DNA from: an uncultured Pelagibacteraceae bacterium
GTDB taxonomy: Bacteria; Pseudomonadota; Alphaproteobacteria; Pelagibacterales; Pelagibacteraceae
Reading direction: 5' to 3'
Length of the DNA stretch: 64,000 bases
NCBI GenBank assembly: GCA_902632545.1
Contig: CACPCX010000001.1
Span: 1-64,000, forward strand
This document shows positions 44,344 to 53,444 of this stretch, one piece after another. The position numbers and the translations under genes were made by a program. The notes beneath the pieces are model-generated. The model was not told the DNA's origin. It did not search any database and worked only from the letters and a program-made list of their open reading frames with translations. The stretch's first letter is position 1; each line of letters begins with the position of its first letter.

Positions 44344-44958
44344 ATGGCAGAGGAACCAAGTAAGTTGGATATATCTGATGAAATGATCGCCGAAAGGCGA
44401 GGTGGTTCAGGTAAAATGCCAGAGGACATGCCATCATGGATGGCTAAATCGATAGTTAATATTGATAAATTTAGTAAGTGGATAGGAAGCATTGTCTGTT
44501 GGATATTAATGCCACTAATATTTGCTATGACTTATGAGGTCCTTGCAAGAAAATTATTTTTAGCACCTACGATATGGGCTTATGATATAAGTCGTTTTTT
44601 ATATGGTGCTTTGTTTATGTTGGGAGCAGGTTATGCCCTTTCTAGGGGAGTGCATATAAGAGCAGATTTTTTATACCGTAATTTTAAAATCAAAACTCAA
44701 GGGACAATTGATTTTTGGTTATATCTTTTATTTTATTTTCCAGGTTTAATTGTATTTCTTTATATGACAGTTGGCTATGTTGGAGAGTCTATACAAAGAG
44801 GAGAAAGAGGTATGGATACCACATGGATGCCTTACATGTGGCCAATTAAAACCTGTCTCTTAGTTGGAATAGTATTTTTACTTATTCAAGGTATTTCAGA
44901 ATTATTAAAAAGCTATTGGGCTGCGAAAAAAGGTGAATGGCCTGGGGAGGATAAATGA
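44344..44958 (+). CDS. dctQ: TRAP transporter small permease DctQ
   Basis: 204 residues: a 45-residue cytoplasmic N-terminus, then four membrane helices typical of DctQ, including EVLARKLFLAPTIWAYDISR near residue 62 and LFMLGAGYALSRGVHIRAD near 90. An ATGA overlap joins it to dctM. It works with DctM as the sodium-driven membrane part of the transporter. Confidence 0.92.
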   Translation: MAEEPSKLDISDEMIAERRGGSGKMPEDMPSWMAKSIVNIDKFSKWIGSIVCWILMPLIFAMTYEVLARKLFLAPTIWAYDISRFLYGALFMLGAGYALSRGVHIRADFLYRNFKIKTQGTIDFWLYLLFYFPGLIVFLYMTVGYVGESIQRGERGMDTTWMPYMWPIKTCLLVGIVFLLIQGISELLKSYWAAKKGEWPGEDK

Positions 44959-46289
44959 TTGCTGAATTAATTGATCCAGCCATATTAGGTTTTATTCTTG
45001 TTGGTGTAATGCTATTTGCTATTTTTGTTGGTTTTCCAATTTCTTTCACCTTAATTTTTTTAGGTTTTGTGTTTGGTTATTTAGGTTTTGGAAAATTGGT
45101 TTTCTATCTAATGACCCTCCAATTCTCGATGGTCATGACCGAACAAACACTCGCCGCCGTACCACTCTTTGTATTTATGGGCATCATGATGGAACAAGCT
45201 GGTTTAATGGAAAGATTATTTTCAGCATTCCAAATGATGTTAGCTAGAGTAAAAGGATCTCTTTATTATGCGGTATTATTTGTTTCAGTAATATTTGCTG
45301 CAGCAACCGGAATAGTTGGCGCTTCAGTTACAATTTTAGGGATTATGGCAGCAAAATCAATGAACAGATCGGGTTATGACGTAAGACTTGCAGCAGGAAC
45401 TATAACTGCAGGTGGAACTTTAGGAATTTTAATACCACCAAGTATTATGCTTGTTGTAATGGGACCAATAATGGAAATTCCTGTAATTGATTTATTTGCT
45501 GCAGCAATTATTCCAGGAATACTTCTTGCAAGTTTATATGCAGGTTACACAACAATTAGATGTATGCTTAATCCAAAACTTGGGCCGGTACTTCCAGAGG
45601 AGATGCGTGCAGCTAGTATGAAAGAAGTTTGGATTGAGTTTTTTTTAGGCTTAGTCCCACCAGCTGCATTAGTTTTTGCAGCATTAGGAAGTATTTTATT
45701 TGGCTTTGCTACACCCACAGAGGCTGCTGGTTGTGGAGCAATGGGAGCTCTATTGCTATCAATAGCCTATAAAAAACTTACTTTATCAAAATTACAAGAG
45801 GCTCTTGTTAAAACTTTAGAAATAACAGCTTTAATAATGGTATTAGTTGCTGCATCAAACTTTTTTGGAGCTGTATTTGCTAGATTAGGAACACCAACAT
45901 TACTTACTGAATTTTTATTAGGTTTAGAAATGAACAAATATCTGATCTTAGGAATGATTATGGTCATGATATTTTTGTTGGGTTGGCCTTTAGAATGGGT
46001 ACCAATTGTTATGATAATTGTACCAATAATATTACCACTTGTAGAAGCTTTAGGATTCAATTTAACTTGGTTTGCTATATTAGTAGCTGTTAATCTCCAG
46101 ACCGCCTGGCTATCTCCACCTGTAGCACTATCGGCATATTTTTTAAAAGGTGTGGTCCCAGAATGGGATTTAAAAGATATTTATTACGGAATGATGCAAT
46201 TTATGGTTCTACAAATTATAGGCTTAGTTTTAATTATCATATTTCCTAAAATTGCTTTATGGTTACCGACTCTCTTATATGGACAGTAG
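44955..46289 (+). CDS. dctM: TRAP transporter large permease DctM
   Basis: 444 residues, about twelve helices. Typical DctM features: AVPLFVFMGIMMEQAGLMER near residue 65, ATGIVGASVTILG near 115, the GTLGILIPPSIMLVVMG motif near 157, and LGWPLEWVPIVMIIVPIILP near 345. The C-terminal QTAWLSPPVALSAYFLKGV is also typical. Last gene of the dctPQM set; an NCS1 transporter follows 25 nt later. Confidence 0.94.
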   Translation: MIAELIDPAILGFILVGVMLFAIFVGFPISFTLIFLGFVFGYLGFGKLVFYLMTLQFSMVMTEQTLAAVPLFVFMGIMMEQAGLMERLFSAFQMMLARVKGSLYYAVLFVSVIFAAATGIVGASVTILGIMAAKSMNRSGYDVRLAAGTITAGGTLGILIPPSIMLVVMGPIMEIPVIDLFAAAIIPGILLASLYAGYTTIRCMLNPKLGPVLPEEMRAASMKEVWIEFFLGLVPPAALVFAALGSILFGFATPTEAAGCGAMGALLLSIAYKKLTLSKLQEALVKTLEITALIMVLVAASNFFGAVFARLGTPTLLTEFLLGLEMNKYLILGMIMVMIFLLGWPLEWVPIVMIIVPIILPLVEALGFNLTWFAILVAVNLQTAWLSPPVALSAYFLKGVVPEWDLKDIYYGMMQFMVLQIIGLVLIIIFPKIALWLPTLLYGQ

Positions 46290-46314
46290 AATTTATTAGT
46301 TTAAAATAAATTTA

Positions 46315-47772
46315 GTGAATCAACCAAAAGTAAAATACTCTCTATCAAATTGGGATTTAGTTACAGTTAATCCAAATTACAAAAATTGGAATTGGAAAGA
46401 TTTATTTTGTTTCTGGGGCACTAATGTACAAAATGTAATTGGTTTTTCTTTAATATCTTCACTATACTTAATGTATAGTTTAAATGTATTTGTAGTATTT
46501 TTTGGAATTATATTAGGATCTTTTTTTGTTTATTTGTTTTCAAATATAATTGGTAAACCTTCTCAAAAATTTGGTTTACCATTTGCAGTATTATTAAGGT
46601 CATCGTTAGGATTTAATGGTGCTAAATTTTTTGGACTAATAAGAAGTTTAGTTGGAATTTTTTTATTTGGTATCCAAACATATTTTTTATCTAAAATTTT
46701 AGTTTATCTAATAAGAATTTTACTTTTTACAATTGATGATTCAATATTACAGCAAAATATTTTTATTTTTTATTATTTTGGTCTTAATATTATTGATTGG
46801 TCTGCAATATTAATATCAATTATTTTTCAAACATTACTTTTTAGTATTGGAATTCAATATAATAAAAAATTAATTAATTTTTCAGCTATTACAGTTTATG
46901 TTGGTATGCTAATTTTTTTCTTTGTTGTTTTTTTAAGTGATGTCAAAATTACTAGTGAAGCATTTTTGAATATTTTTAATTTAAATAATTTCTTAGATAT
47001 AAATAATTTAGCACCTTTATTGACAGTCGCTGGAACTATATTTGCTTATTTTTCAATTTTAATTATTAGTTTTGGTGATTTTTCAAGATATGTAAAAAAC
47101 GAAAAAGAACTTAAAAAAGGAAATTTAAGTTTAATTTTAAATTTAATCATTTTTTCTTTTTTATCAGTTTTTATTGTTACAGGTTCAGATGTTTTTCTAA
47201 ATCAAAAATTTTCAGATATGGATAGGATTTTTACTAATCCAACAGATATTATTGGAAAGTTTGATAGTTTACAAATAACAATAGTTGTTTTGTTTTTTAT
47301 TATAGTTGCTTCGGCTTCTACAAATCTAGCTGCTAATTATATACCATCTCAATATTCTCTAATAAATTTTGCTCCATCTAAATTAAGCCTAAGAAGTGCA
47401 AGTTATTTGATTTCATTTTGCGGTTTATTAATTGCAATATTCTGGCTTACAATTTTAAGTCAAATAGGTATTTTATCTTTTATTGATACTTTTGGAGCTT
47501 TTTTTGGACCCTTATTCGGAGTGATAATAGCTGATTATTATCTAATCAAAAATCAAGAATTAAGTAATAAAGATTTATATTCAATAGATGAAGAGAGTGC
47601 TTATTATTATTCAGGTGGTTGGCATATAAAAGGTGTTTACTCTTTAATTATAGGTTTCATTTTTTCTGCTTCTACAATTTGGAATACAAATTTAATGTTT
47701 TTACAGTCTTATGCTTGGATTATTGGTGCATTTGTTGCTTGGATAACATACTACTTGTTAGCAAAAAAATAA
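46315..47772 (+). CDS. NCS1 family nucleobase/cation symporter
   Basis: 485 residues, twelve predicted helices, starting at GTG. The N-terminal NWNWKDLFCFWGTNVQNVIG and GKPSQKFGLPFAVLLRSSLG (near 78) are hallmarks of the NCS1 family that imports purines, pyrimidines, hydantoins, allantoin or thiamine. The C-terminal part YYSGGWHIKGVYSLIIG is also characteristic. Which ligand it carries cannot be told. It is followed 4 nt later by an SDR gene, suggesting a shared catabolic route. Confidence 0.87.
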   Translation: MNQPKVKYSLSNWDLVTVNPNYKNWNWKDLFCFWGTNVQNVIGFSLISSLYLMYSLNVFVVFFGIILGSFFVYLFSNIIGKPSQKFGLPFAVLLRSSLGFNGAKFFGLIRSLVGIFLFGIQTYFLSKILVYLIRILLFTIDDSILQQNIFIFYYFGLNIIDWSAILISIIFQTLLFSIGIQYNKKLINFSAITVYVGMLIFFFVVFLSDVKITSEAFLNIFNLNNFLDINNLAPLLTVAGTIFAYFSILIISFGDFSRYVKNEKELKKGNLSLILNLIIFSFLSVFIVTGSDVFLNQKFSDMDRIFTNPTDIIGKFDSLQITIVVLFFIIVASASTNLAANYIPSQYSLINFAPSKLSLRSASYLISFCGLLIAIFWLTILSQIGILSFIDTFGAFFGPLFGVIIADYYLIKNQELSNKDLYSIDEESAYYYSGGWHIKGVYSLIIGFIFSASTIWNTNLMFLQSYAWIIGAFVAWITYYLLAKK

Positions 47773-47776
47773 TTTA

Positions 47777-48523
47777 ATGCATAAATTCGATTTTAAAGAT
47801 AGAACCGCTATAATTACTGGCGGAGCCCAAGGCTTTGGTTTAGATATTGCCAAAAGATTTTTAGAGTCTGGCGCTAAAGTATTTATATGGGATATTGACA
47901 AAAAACTTCTTAATTCAGCAGTAGATGAGGTAAAAAATCGCAATTTATTTCATAGCGTTGTTGATATTTCAAATTATCAAGAGGTAGAAAAGAATGTTGC
48001 GGAAATTACCTCAAATTCAAATATTGATATTTTAATTAACAATGCTGGCATAACAGGTCCCACGGGTCCACTGTGGGAGTATGATGTTGATATGTGGAAT
48101 AAAATAGTGCAGATAAATTTAATAGGTACTTTTAATTGTTGTAGAGCAGTAGTTCCAAATATGATTAAGAATAACTATGGAAGAATTGTTAATGTTGCTT
48201 CTGTTGCAGGAAAAGATGGTAACGCAAATGCAAGCGCGTATAGCTCTGGAAAAGCTGGAGCAATTGGATTAACTAAGGCTTTAGGCAAAGAATTAGCTGA
48301 CAAAGATATAGCTGTTAATGCTGTCACACCAGCTGGTGCAAAAACAAGAATATTAGACCAAATGAGTAAAGAGCATGTAAATAGAATGCTATCAAAGGTT
48401 CCAAGAGGACGATTTCTTGAAATACATGAGTTTACTTCATTAGTTTGCTGGCTTTCTTCTCAAGAGAACACTTTTTCTACGGCTGCGGTATTCGATATTA
48501 GTGGTGGTAGATCCACATATTAG
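47777..48523 (+). CDS. SDR family oxidoreductase (3-oxoacyl-ACP reductase-like)
   Basis: 248 residues: ITGGAQGFGLDIAKRF cofactor motif, NNAGITGPTGP near residue 89, catalytic Ser in NVASVAGKDGN near 138, and YSSGK near 155. The terminal VFDISGGRSTY replaces the usual VDGG. The first Gly motif (GGxxGxG) and DIDKKL after strand 2 suggest NAD rather than NADP. It lies 4 nt after the NCS1 gene. Substrate unknown. Confidence 0.87.
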   Translation: MHKFDFKDRTAIITGGAQGFGLDIAKRFLESGAKVFIWDIDKKLLNSAVDEVKNRNLFHSVVDISNYQEVEKNVAEITSNSNIDILINNAGITGPTGPLWEYDVDMWNKIVQINLIGTFNCCRAVVPNMIKNNYGRIVNVASVAGKDGNANASAYSSGKAGAIGLTKALGKELADKDIAVNAVTPAGAKTRILDQMSKEHVNRMLSKVPRGRFLEIHEFTSLVCWLSSQENTFSTAAVFDISGGRSTY

Positions 48524-48525
48524 TC

Positions 48526-48648
48526 TCAAAAATTTGAAACTATTTTTAAATCTATATTTTGATTTTTAACAGAATTTTTACCCATAACTGGTGCTGAAAT
48601 CATTATTGACCAATATATTAGAAGTATAAATACAGAAATTATTTTCAT
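48526..48648 (-). CDS. short exported or membrane peptide, 40 aa
   Basis: Reads MKIISVFILLIYWSIMISAP then VMGKNSVKNQNIDLKIVSNF. The basic start and hydrophobic stretch followed by a short polar tail look like a signal peptide with cleavage near APVMG, leaving a peptide of about 20 residues. It fills the 214-nt gap between the SDR and DUF3047 genes and is convergent with the SDR. No family recognised; could be a chance ORF. Confidence 0.4.
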   Translation of the reverse strand: MKIISVFILLIYWSIMISAPVMGKNSVKNQNIDLKIVSNF

Positions 48649-48737
48649 ATTATTTATATAACAATCAATTTTGAATTTAGATTGTTGAAATTGTGACTGA
48701 ATATTGAATTTATAAATAATCTATCTATAAGAAGAAC

Positions 48738-49388
48738 ATGTTAAAAATTTTTTTTATTTTTATTATATCTGTAATATTTCTGAGTTTTGCAAACGCAGAA
48801 ATTATTAAAGTTTTTGAATTTACTGAAAAGGAGCTCACTGAGCTTGGAGTAAGAAAGGTTAGAGGGGCAAAAAATAAAACTGAATATACAGTTGGGTCTA
48901 ATGAAAATGGTAACTTTTTAAGAGCTTTAGCTGATAATGCAGCTTCAGGCCTTGGAAAAGAGATCAAAATCGACTTAAATAAAACACCTTTTATCAATAT
49001 TACATGGAAAGTAGAGAAGGATTTAAAAGGCATTAAAGAGAATACCAAAAAAGGGCATGATTATGCTGCTCGAGTATTCGTAATTAAAAAAACAGGAGCT
49101 ACACCACTTTCAAATAGAGCTATAAATTATGTATTTTCAAGTAATAGTGACATTGGAGAGAATAGACCAAGTCCCTATACAAAAAAATCGATAGATAATG
49201 TATTAGCCTCAACCAAAGATAGCTTAAATCAGTGGGTTACTGTAAAAGCTAATGTTAAAGAAGATTTTAAGAGATTTCATGATTTAAATGTAAACGAATT
49301 AGATGGTCTTGCAATAATGGCTGATACCGATAATTCTAAAATGAAATCAATTTCTTACTTTCAGGATATTTATTTTTCAGCTCAATAA
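48738..49388 (+). CDS. DUF3047 family exported protein
   Basis: 216 residues with a signal peptide ending near SFANA/EIIK. The body matches the DUF3047 pattern: ADNAASGLGKEIKIDL near 75, ITWKVEKDLKG near 97, HDYAARVFVIKK near 112, AINYVFSSN near 128 and PYTKKSIDNVLAS near 145. Function is unknown; the beta-rich fold is jelly-roll like and the protein should be periplasmic. Followed 3 nt later by the ybgC-like gene. Confidence 0.78.
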   Translation: MLKIFFIFIISVIFLSFANAEIIKVFEFTEKELTELGVRKVRGAKNKTEYTVGSNENGNFLRALADNAASGLGKEIKIDLNKTPFINITWKVEKDLKGIKENTKKGHDYAARVFVIKKTGATPLSNRAINYVFSSNSDIGENRPSPYTKKSIDNVLASTKDSLNQWVTVKANVKEDFKRFHDLNVNELDGLAIMADTDNSKMKSISYFQDIYFSAQ

Positions 49389-49391
49389 ACA

Positions 49392-49805
49392 ATGAAAAAA
49401 AGTTTTAACCATAAAATTAAAGTTTATTACGAGGATACTGATGCTGGTGGAGTTGTTTATTATGCTAACTATTTGAAATTTCTTGAGAGAGCAAGATCTG
49501 AGGCATTATCAGAAGTTGGATTAAGTAATTTGAAAATTAAAAAAAATTATGGTGCATTAATTGTTGTTAAATCATGTAATATAGATTTTAATAAATCAGC
49601 ACATTTAGAAGATAAATTAAAAATTAATTCTGTTGTGACTTCTTTTAGCAAAACATCTTTTACAATGAGTCAGTCGATTTATCGAAATAAAGATGTTATT
49701 GTAAAATCAAAGGTTCAATTAGTTTTTGTTAATGAAAAAAGTAAACCAACAAAAATTCCAGAAAATATTTTAAAAAGCCTTAAGCCTTTTTTATACATAA
49801 ATTAA
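49392..49805 (+). CDS. ybgC: YbgC-type acyl-CoA thioesterase
   Basis: Hot-dog thioesterase of 137 residues. The signature YYEDTDAGGVVYYANYLKFL near residue 14 carries the catalytic Asp, and FLERARSEAL follows as in the tol-pal thioesterase YbgC. No tolQRAB genes are nearby, so it is apart from its usual operon. It converges with the UDG gene, overlapping by 4 nt. Confidence 0.88.
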   Translation: MKKSFNHKIKVYYEDTDAGGVVYYANYLKFLERARSEALSEVGLSNLKIKKNYGALIVVKSCNIDFNKSAHLEDKLKINSVVTSFSKTSFTMSQSIYRNKDVIVKSKVQLVFVNEKSKPTKIPENILKSLKPFLYIN

Positions 49806-50482
49806 ATTTTTGATAATTTTTTTGCTTTAACCAGTAAGCTAATCATCATTTTTTCCGATAATAACTTTGTATTTACATTTCTTGGGCTTGGATGATAACT
49901 TGGAATAATTATTATATCCTTTGAAAGATTTTGAATAGAGCCATGCTTAAAGTTAAATTTTTTATCAATTTTAAATTTGTTTTTAAAAATTTTTATACAA
50001 TTATCAAAAGCTACTCTACCTAAAGTTACAATGACCCTTAATTTACTAAGGAATAGTATTTCTTCATCAAAATAATTTGAGCAATTTGTTAATTCATTAC
50101 TAAGTGGCTTATCTTCAGGGGGAACGCACTTAAGAAAATTAGTAATATATGTGGATTTTAATTTAAGATTATCATTAATATTTCTTGAGTAAGGATGATT
50201 AGAAATACCTGCTTCATATAAACATTTAAATAAAAAATCTCCTGATTTGTCACCTGTAAAAGCACGCCCAGTTCTAGTACCTCCATGAGCAGCAGGCGCT
50301 AACCCAATAATTGCGATCTTTGAATTTAAATTTCCAAATCCAGGGACGGGTCTACCCCAATATATTTCATCTATGTTTTGTTTTCTTTTTGTTGTCCTTA
50401 CTTTTTTTACGTATTCAACTAACCTAGGACATTTTTTACAGTTAATTATTGTTTTATTTAAGTGGTTTAATCTAATATCCAT
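49802..50482 (-). CDS. type 5 uracil-DNA glycosylase (UdgB-like)
   Basis: 226 residues. Removes uracil and other deaminated bases from DNA. Fe-S cysteines start with NCKKCPRLVEY near residue 15; WGRPVPGFGNLNSKIAIIGL near 42 leads into the active-site motif GLAPAAHGGTRTGRAFTGD, which lacks the polar catalytic residue of family 1, as in the type 5 group. The last motif SYHPSPRNVN near 203 is complete. Its start codon is 2 nt from the divergent histidine phosphatase start. Confidence 0.88.
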   Translation of the reverse strand: MDIRLNHLNKTIINCKKCPRLVEYVKKVRTTKRKQNIDEIYWGRPVPGFGNLNSKIAIIGLAPAAHGGTRTGRAFTGDKSGDFLFKCLYEAGISNHPYSRNINDNLKLKSTYITNFLKCVPPEDKPLSNELTNCSNYFDEEILFLSKLRVIVTLGRVAFDNCIKIFKNKFKIDKKFNFKHGSIQNLSKDIIIIPSYHPSPRNVNTKLLSEKMMISLLVKAKKLSKI

Positions 50483-50484
50483 AT

Positions 50485-51042
50485 ATGAAAATTTTTAAAA
50501 CTATATTCATTACTTTTATATTTTTAACTTGTACTGTCAAAGCAGATTTAGATCAAAATTTAATAACCAAGTTTCAAGAGGGTGGAAAATTAATATTTAT
50601 TAGACATGCTTATGCACCTGGAAGTGGTGATCCTCAAAATTTCAATTTAAACGATTGTTCTACCCAAAGAAATTTAAATCATAGTGGAAGAGAACAATCT
50701 AAAAATATAGGAAAATTGTTTTCTAGACATGATATTGAAATTAATAATGTATATTCAAGTGAATGGTGTCGATGCAAAGAAACTGCATCTATCGCTTTCA
50801 ATAAGTTCGAAACAAAAAAATTTTTAAACTCATTTTATAGTGCTCAATTTGCAAAAAATAAAAAAAAACAGGTTAAGGAATTTCAAAAATTCATAAATAA
50901 TTGGGATAAAAAAGAAAATTTAATATTTGTTACCCATTATGTATTTATTTCTGAAATATTAAATTACGCACCCTCATCTGGAGAGATAGTTGTTGCTGAC
51001 AAAAATTTAAATATTGTTGATACTTTAGAAATAGAATATTAA
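50485..51042 (+). CDS. exported histidine phosphatase family protein
   Basis: 185 residues with a signal peptide (MKIFKTIFITFIFLTCTVKA). The phosphohistidine motif is LIFIRHAYAPGSGDP near residue 36 (RHA in place of RHG); SEWCRCKETASIAF near 88 and the second His in FVTHYVFISE near 150 complete the active site. The family includes phosphoglycerate mutase-like and SixA-like phosphatases; a periplasmic location and the LNDCSTQRNL insert suggest a phosphatase of unknown substrate. Confidence 0.83.
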   Translation: MKIFKTIFITFIFLTCTVKADLDQNLITKFQEGGKLIFIRHAYAPGSGDPQNFNLNDCSTQRNLNHSGREQSKNIGKLFSRHDIEINNVYSSEWCRCKETASIAFNKFETKKFLNSFYSAQFAKNKKKQVKEFQKFINNWDKKENLIFVTHYVFISEILNYAPSSGEIVVADKNLNIVDTLEIEY

Positions 51043-51053
51043 ATTATATTATT

Positions 51054-51185
51054 ATGTCTTCTAAGAGAGCAATGCGACAAGCGCAAAAACAAGCGTATGC
51101 AAAACATAGAACAAATATCACTAATAACAAGTTTGAATTTAAAAAAAAGATTTTAAGTAAACAAAATAGCAAAAAAAGAAAATAA
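51054..51185 (+). CDS. 43-residue basic protein
   Basis: MSSKRAMRQAQKQAYAKHRT then NITNNKFEFKKKILSKQNSK and KKRK: about one third Lys/Arg, predicted mostly helical, no membrane segment. It begins 11 nt after the histidine phosphatase stop on the same strand. Charge suggests binding to RNA or ribosomes. No family recognised, though the regular composition argues for a true gene. Confidence 0.5.
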   Translation: MSSKRAMRQAQKQAYAKHRTNITNNKFEFKKKILSKQNSKKRK

Positions 51186-51189
51186 AAGA

Positions 51190-51612
51190 TTAGCTTTGCT
51201 TGTCAAACTTTTCAATTTGTTTGCAAGTTGAAACTTTCGAAATACTCTCAATATCATTTAAAACTGCTTTAATAAATATCTCTTGCTTATTTTTTTCAAA
51301 TAAAATTTGAGTATAGAATTGTGGATATCCATGCTTTAAAGTTAATATTTTTCCATCTACTTCATAAATATTTCTTACATATGAATTTGATTTTTCCACA
51401 CTTAGATCTGTGATTCTATATTTTTGATAAGTTTTTTCATTATAAACATAATTTCTTGTCATAATTAATTCATTTAAATCAAGAATATACTCATTTTTTA
51501 AAAATCCATCTTCTTTGTGATCACACTTACTAAGTATAATGATTTCAGCGTTTAATTTTAAGCTTACTAAAAAAAAAATTATTACAAAAATGATTAATTT
51601 ATTTTCTTTCAT
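51190..51612 (-). CDS. exported protein of unknown function, 140 aa
   Basis: Signal peptide MKENKLIIFVIIFFLVSLKLNA, then about 118 residues with two Cys (SKCDHKEDG near residue 30 and STCKQIEKF near the end) that may pair. The longer frame to 51660 adds 16 residues that overlap the preceding gene heavily, so the ATG at 51612 is preferred; it makes a 14-nt overlap with the upstream small membrane protein gene. No family recognised. Confidence 0.62.
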   Translation of the reverse strand: MKENKLIIFVIIFFLVSLKLNAEIIILSKCDHKEDGFLKNEYILDLNELIMTRNYVYNEKTYQKYRITDLSVEKSNSYVRNIYEVDGKILTLKHGYPQFYTQILFEKNKQEIFIKAVLNDIESISKVSTCKQIEKFDKQS

Positions 51613-51772
51613 TTTTATCAACAAAAAATAAAGTGATAATAAATATGACTGTCCAGGCAAATACAGACATTGTTTTTAAAGGAGTTGTTTCAGCACCCCA
51701 AATATCAAAAAACAAAGCACCAATAATAATACCTATAGCGTAAATTATGCTTATTATTTTAACTTTACTCAT
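51599..51772 (-). CDS. small membrane protein, 57 aa
   Basis: From ATG 51772 it reads MSKVKIISIIYAIGIIIGAL and has two membrane helices around a FDIWGAETTPLKTMS loop, ending FFVDKNERK. A further ATG at 51832 would add 20 residues but would lie over the tRNA-Leu promoter region, so the shorter form is favoured. It is co-directional and overlapping with the exported-protein gene. Family unknown. Confidence 0.6.
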   Translation of the reverse strand: MSKVKIISIIYAIGIIIGALFFDIWGAETTPLKTMSVFAWTVIFIITLFFVDKNERK

Positions 51773-51831
51773 ATCTTTAAAATTAATATAAAAATTAAAT
51801 GATAAATAGTTATTTTTTTCAATAATAGTCA

Positions 51832-51860
51832 TTGGACAAATAGCTTCAATAATATATAAA
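51832..51860 (+). promoter_or_regulatory. sigma-70-type promoter of tRNA-Leu (and tig)
   Basis: TTGGAC (51832-51837), 17-bp spacer, TATAAA (51855-51860). The predicted transcription start near 51867 is about 8 nt before the tRNA. One of the best matches to a sigma-70 consensus noticed in the window. Confidence 0.75.
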
Positions 51861-51874
51861 ACCTCGTAATTTGT

Positions 51875-51959
51875 GGGGCGATGGCGGAATTGGTAGACGC
51901 GTTGGTCTTAGGAACCAATATGGCAACATGTGAAGGTTCGAGTCCTTTTCGCCCTACCA
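51875..51959 (+). tRNA. tRNA-Leu (UAG)
   Basis: 85 nt including encoded CCA. D arm GGCGGAATTGGTAGACGC, anticodon stem TTGGT/ACCAA with loop CTTAGGA (anticodon TAG at 51909-51911), a long variable arm as expected for Leu, and T arm GGTTCGAGTCC. Acceptor stem pairs GGGGCGA with TCGCCCT (G-U at the first pair). It is 10 nt upstream of tig and likely co-transcribed with it. Confidence 0.95.
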
Positions 51960-51969
51960 TTAAATTATT

Positions 51970-53412
51970 ATGAAAGTCACAGTAGAAAATAAAAAAGGAT
52001 TAAATAAAGACCTTAAAATTTTTATCGATAAAGAGACAATGAACTCTTATATGGATGAAAAATATGAAGAGATTAAAGGTAGTATAAATCTTAAAGGATT
52101 TAGACCAGGCAAAGTTCCAAAAGAAATTTTAAAAAGACAGTTTGGTAAAGCAGTTTTTGGTGAAGTTTTAGATAAAGTTTTAAAAGAAACATCAACAAAA
52201 GCACTTGAAGAAAACAAAATTAAACCAGCGGGTCAACCAAAGCTTGATTTAAAAACATATGGAGAGGATAAAGATTTAGAGTATGTTTTATCTGTAACTG
52301 AATTACCAAAAGTAGATATTAAATCTTTAGAAAATATTAAGTTTGATGAATATTCTGTAAAAATTGATGAAAGTGAAACAGATAAAAGAATAAAAGAAAT
52401 AGCAAAAAACCAACCAAATTTTAAAGAAGTTAGCGCTGATACAAAAGCTAGAAAGGGTGATTTAGTATCTTTAGACTATAAAGCAACAGTTGATGGTAAA
52501 GAATTTAAAGGAAGTGAAGGAAAGAATACACAGCTAACTTTAGGTAAAGATTTATTCTTAAAAGGTTTCGACGATCAATTGATTGGAGTTAAGAAAGATG
52601 ATGAAAAAATTGTAGAGGCAACTTTGCCAGAAAATTTCCCTGAAAAAGATTTAGTCAACAAGAAAGCTAAATTTAATTGCAAAATTTTAAGTGTAAAACA
52701 ATCTGAAGATGTAAAAATTGATGATGGTTTTGCAAAAAATTTAGGAGCCAAAGATTTAAAAGATTTAAAAACGTTAATTTCCAAACAAATTAACGATGAA
52801 TATAAAAATTCTTTAGATCAATTAGCTAAAAATCAAATTTTAGAAAAAATAGAAAAAATCAAATTAGAGGAAGTTCCTGAAAACTTGGTTGAGGAGGAGG
52901 TCAAAGTTCTTTCTCAAGGTATGTCTGAAGAAGAAGCAAAGAAAAATAAAAAAAACTTTGAGGAAAAAGCAAAAACAAGAATTAAAACAGGGTTAATTTT
53001 AAATGAGTTTGGTGAAAAAAATCAAATTAAAGTATCAGAACAAGAAATTCAAGCCGAAGTGCAAAAACAACTAAGAATGATGCCTGGACAAGAAAAAATG
53101 GTCATGGATTTTTATCAAAAAAACCCATCTGCATTAGCAAGTTTGAGAGGAACCGTATATGAAGAAAAAATTTTAAATTTAATTAAAGAAAAAGGTAATG
53201 CAAATAAAAGAGAAATTTCAAAAGATGAAGCTGAAAAAATTTTAAAAGATGCTCATAAACATCAACATGATCAAGACCATAGCCATGTAGAAGAAAAAAA
53301 AGAAACTAAGAAAAAATCACCCACAACATCTGCTAAAGAAAAAAAATCAACTACTAAAAAGGCTAAAGCAAAGCCAGCAGTGAAAAAGACAAAAAAAGTT
53401 AGCAAAAAGTAA
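51970..53412 (+). CDS. tig: trigger factor
   Basis: Ribosome-bound chaperone and prolyl isomerase, 480 residues. The ribosome-binding signature [19 protein letters not shown] lies near residue 42; the FKBP domain covers about 150-245 ([13 protein letters not shown]), and the helical C-terminal chaperone arms follow. After about residue 425 there is a His/Asp/Glu patch ([17 protein letters not shown]) and then a 40-residue Lys/Thr/Ala-rich tail that most trigger factors lack. Order tig-clpP-clpX-lon is the standard proteobacterial one. Confidence 0.95.
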   Translation: MKVTVENKKGLNKDLKIFIDKETMNSYMDEKYEEIKGSINLKGFRPGKVPKEILKRQFGKAVFGEVLDKVLKETSTKALEENKIKPAGQPKLDLKTYGEDKDLEYVLSVTELPKVDIKSLENIKFDEYSVKIDESETDKRIKEIAKNQPNFKEVSADTKARKGDLVSLDYKATVDGKEFKGSEGKNTQLTLGKDLFLKGFDDQLIGVKKDDEKIVEATLPENFPEKDLVNKKAKFNCKILSVKQSEDVKIDDGFAKNLGAKDLKDLKTLISKQINDEYKNSLDQLAKNQILEKIEKIKLEEVPENLVEEEVKVLSQGMSEEEAKKNKKNFEEKAKTRIKTGLILNEFGEKNQIKVSEQEIQAEVQKQLRMMPGQEKMVMDFYQKNPSALASLRGTVYEEKILNLIKEKGNANKREISKDEAEKILKDAHKHQHDQDHSHVEEKKETKKKSPTTSAKEKKSTTKKAKAKPAVKKTKKVSKK

Positions 53413-53444
53413 TCTCAAGTTGTATAAGTAGAACGAATCAACTT

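Noticed and set aside
51613..51660. 16-codon N-terminal extension of the exported protein
   Set aside because: The signal peptide starts cleanly at 51612 and the extension lies inside the upstream gene.
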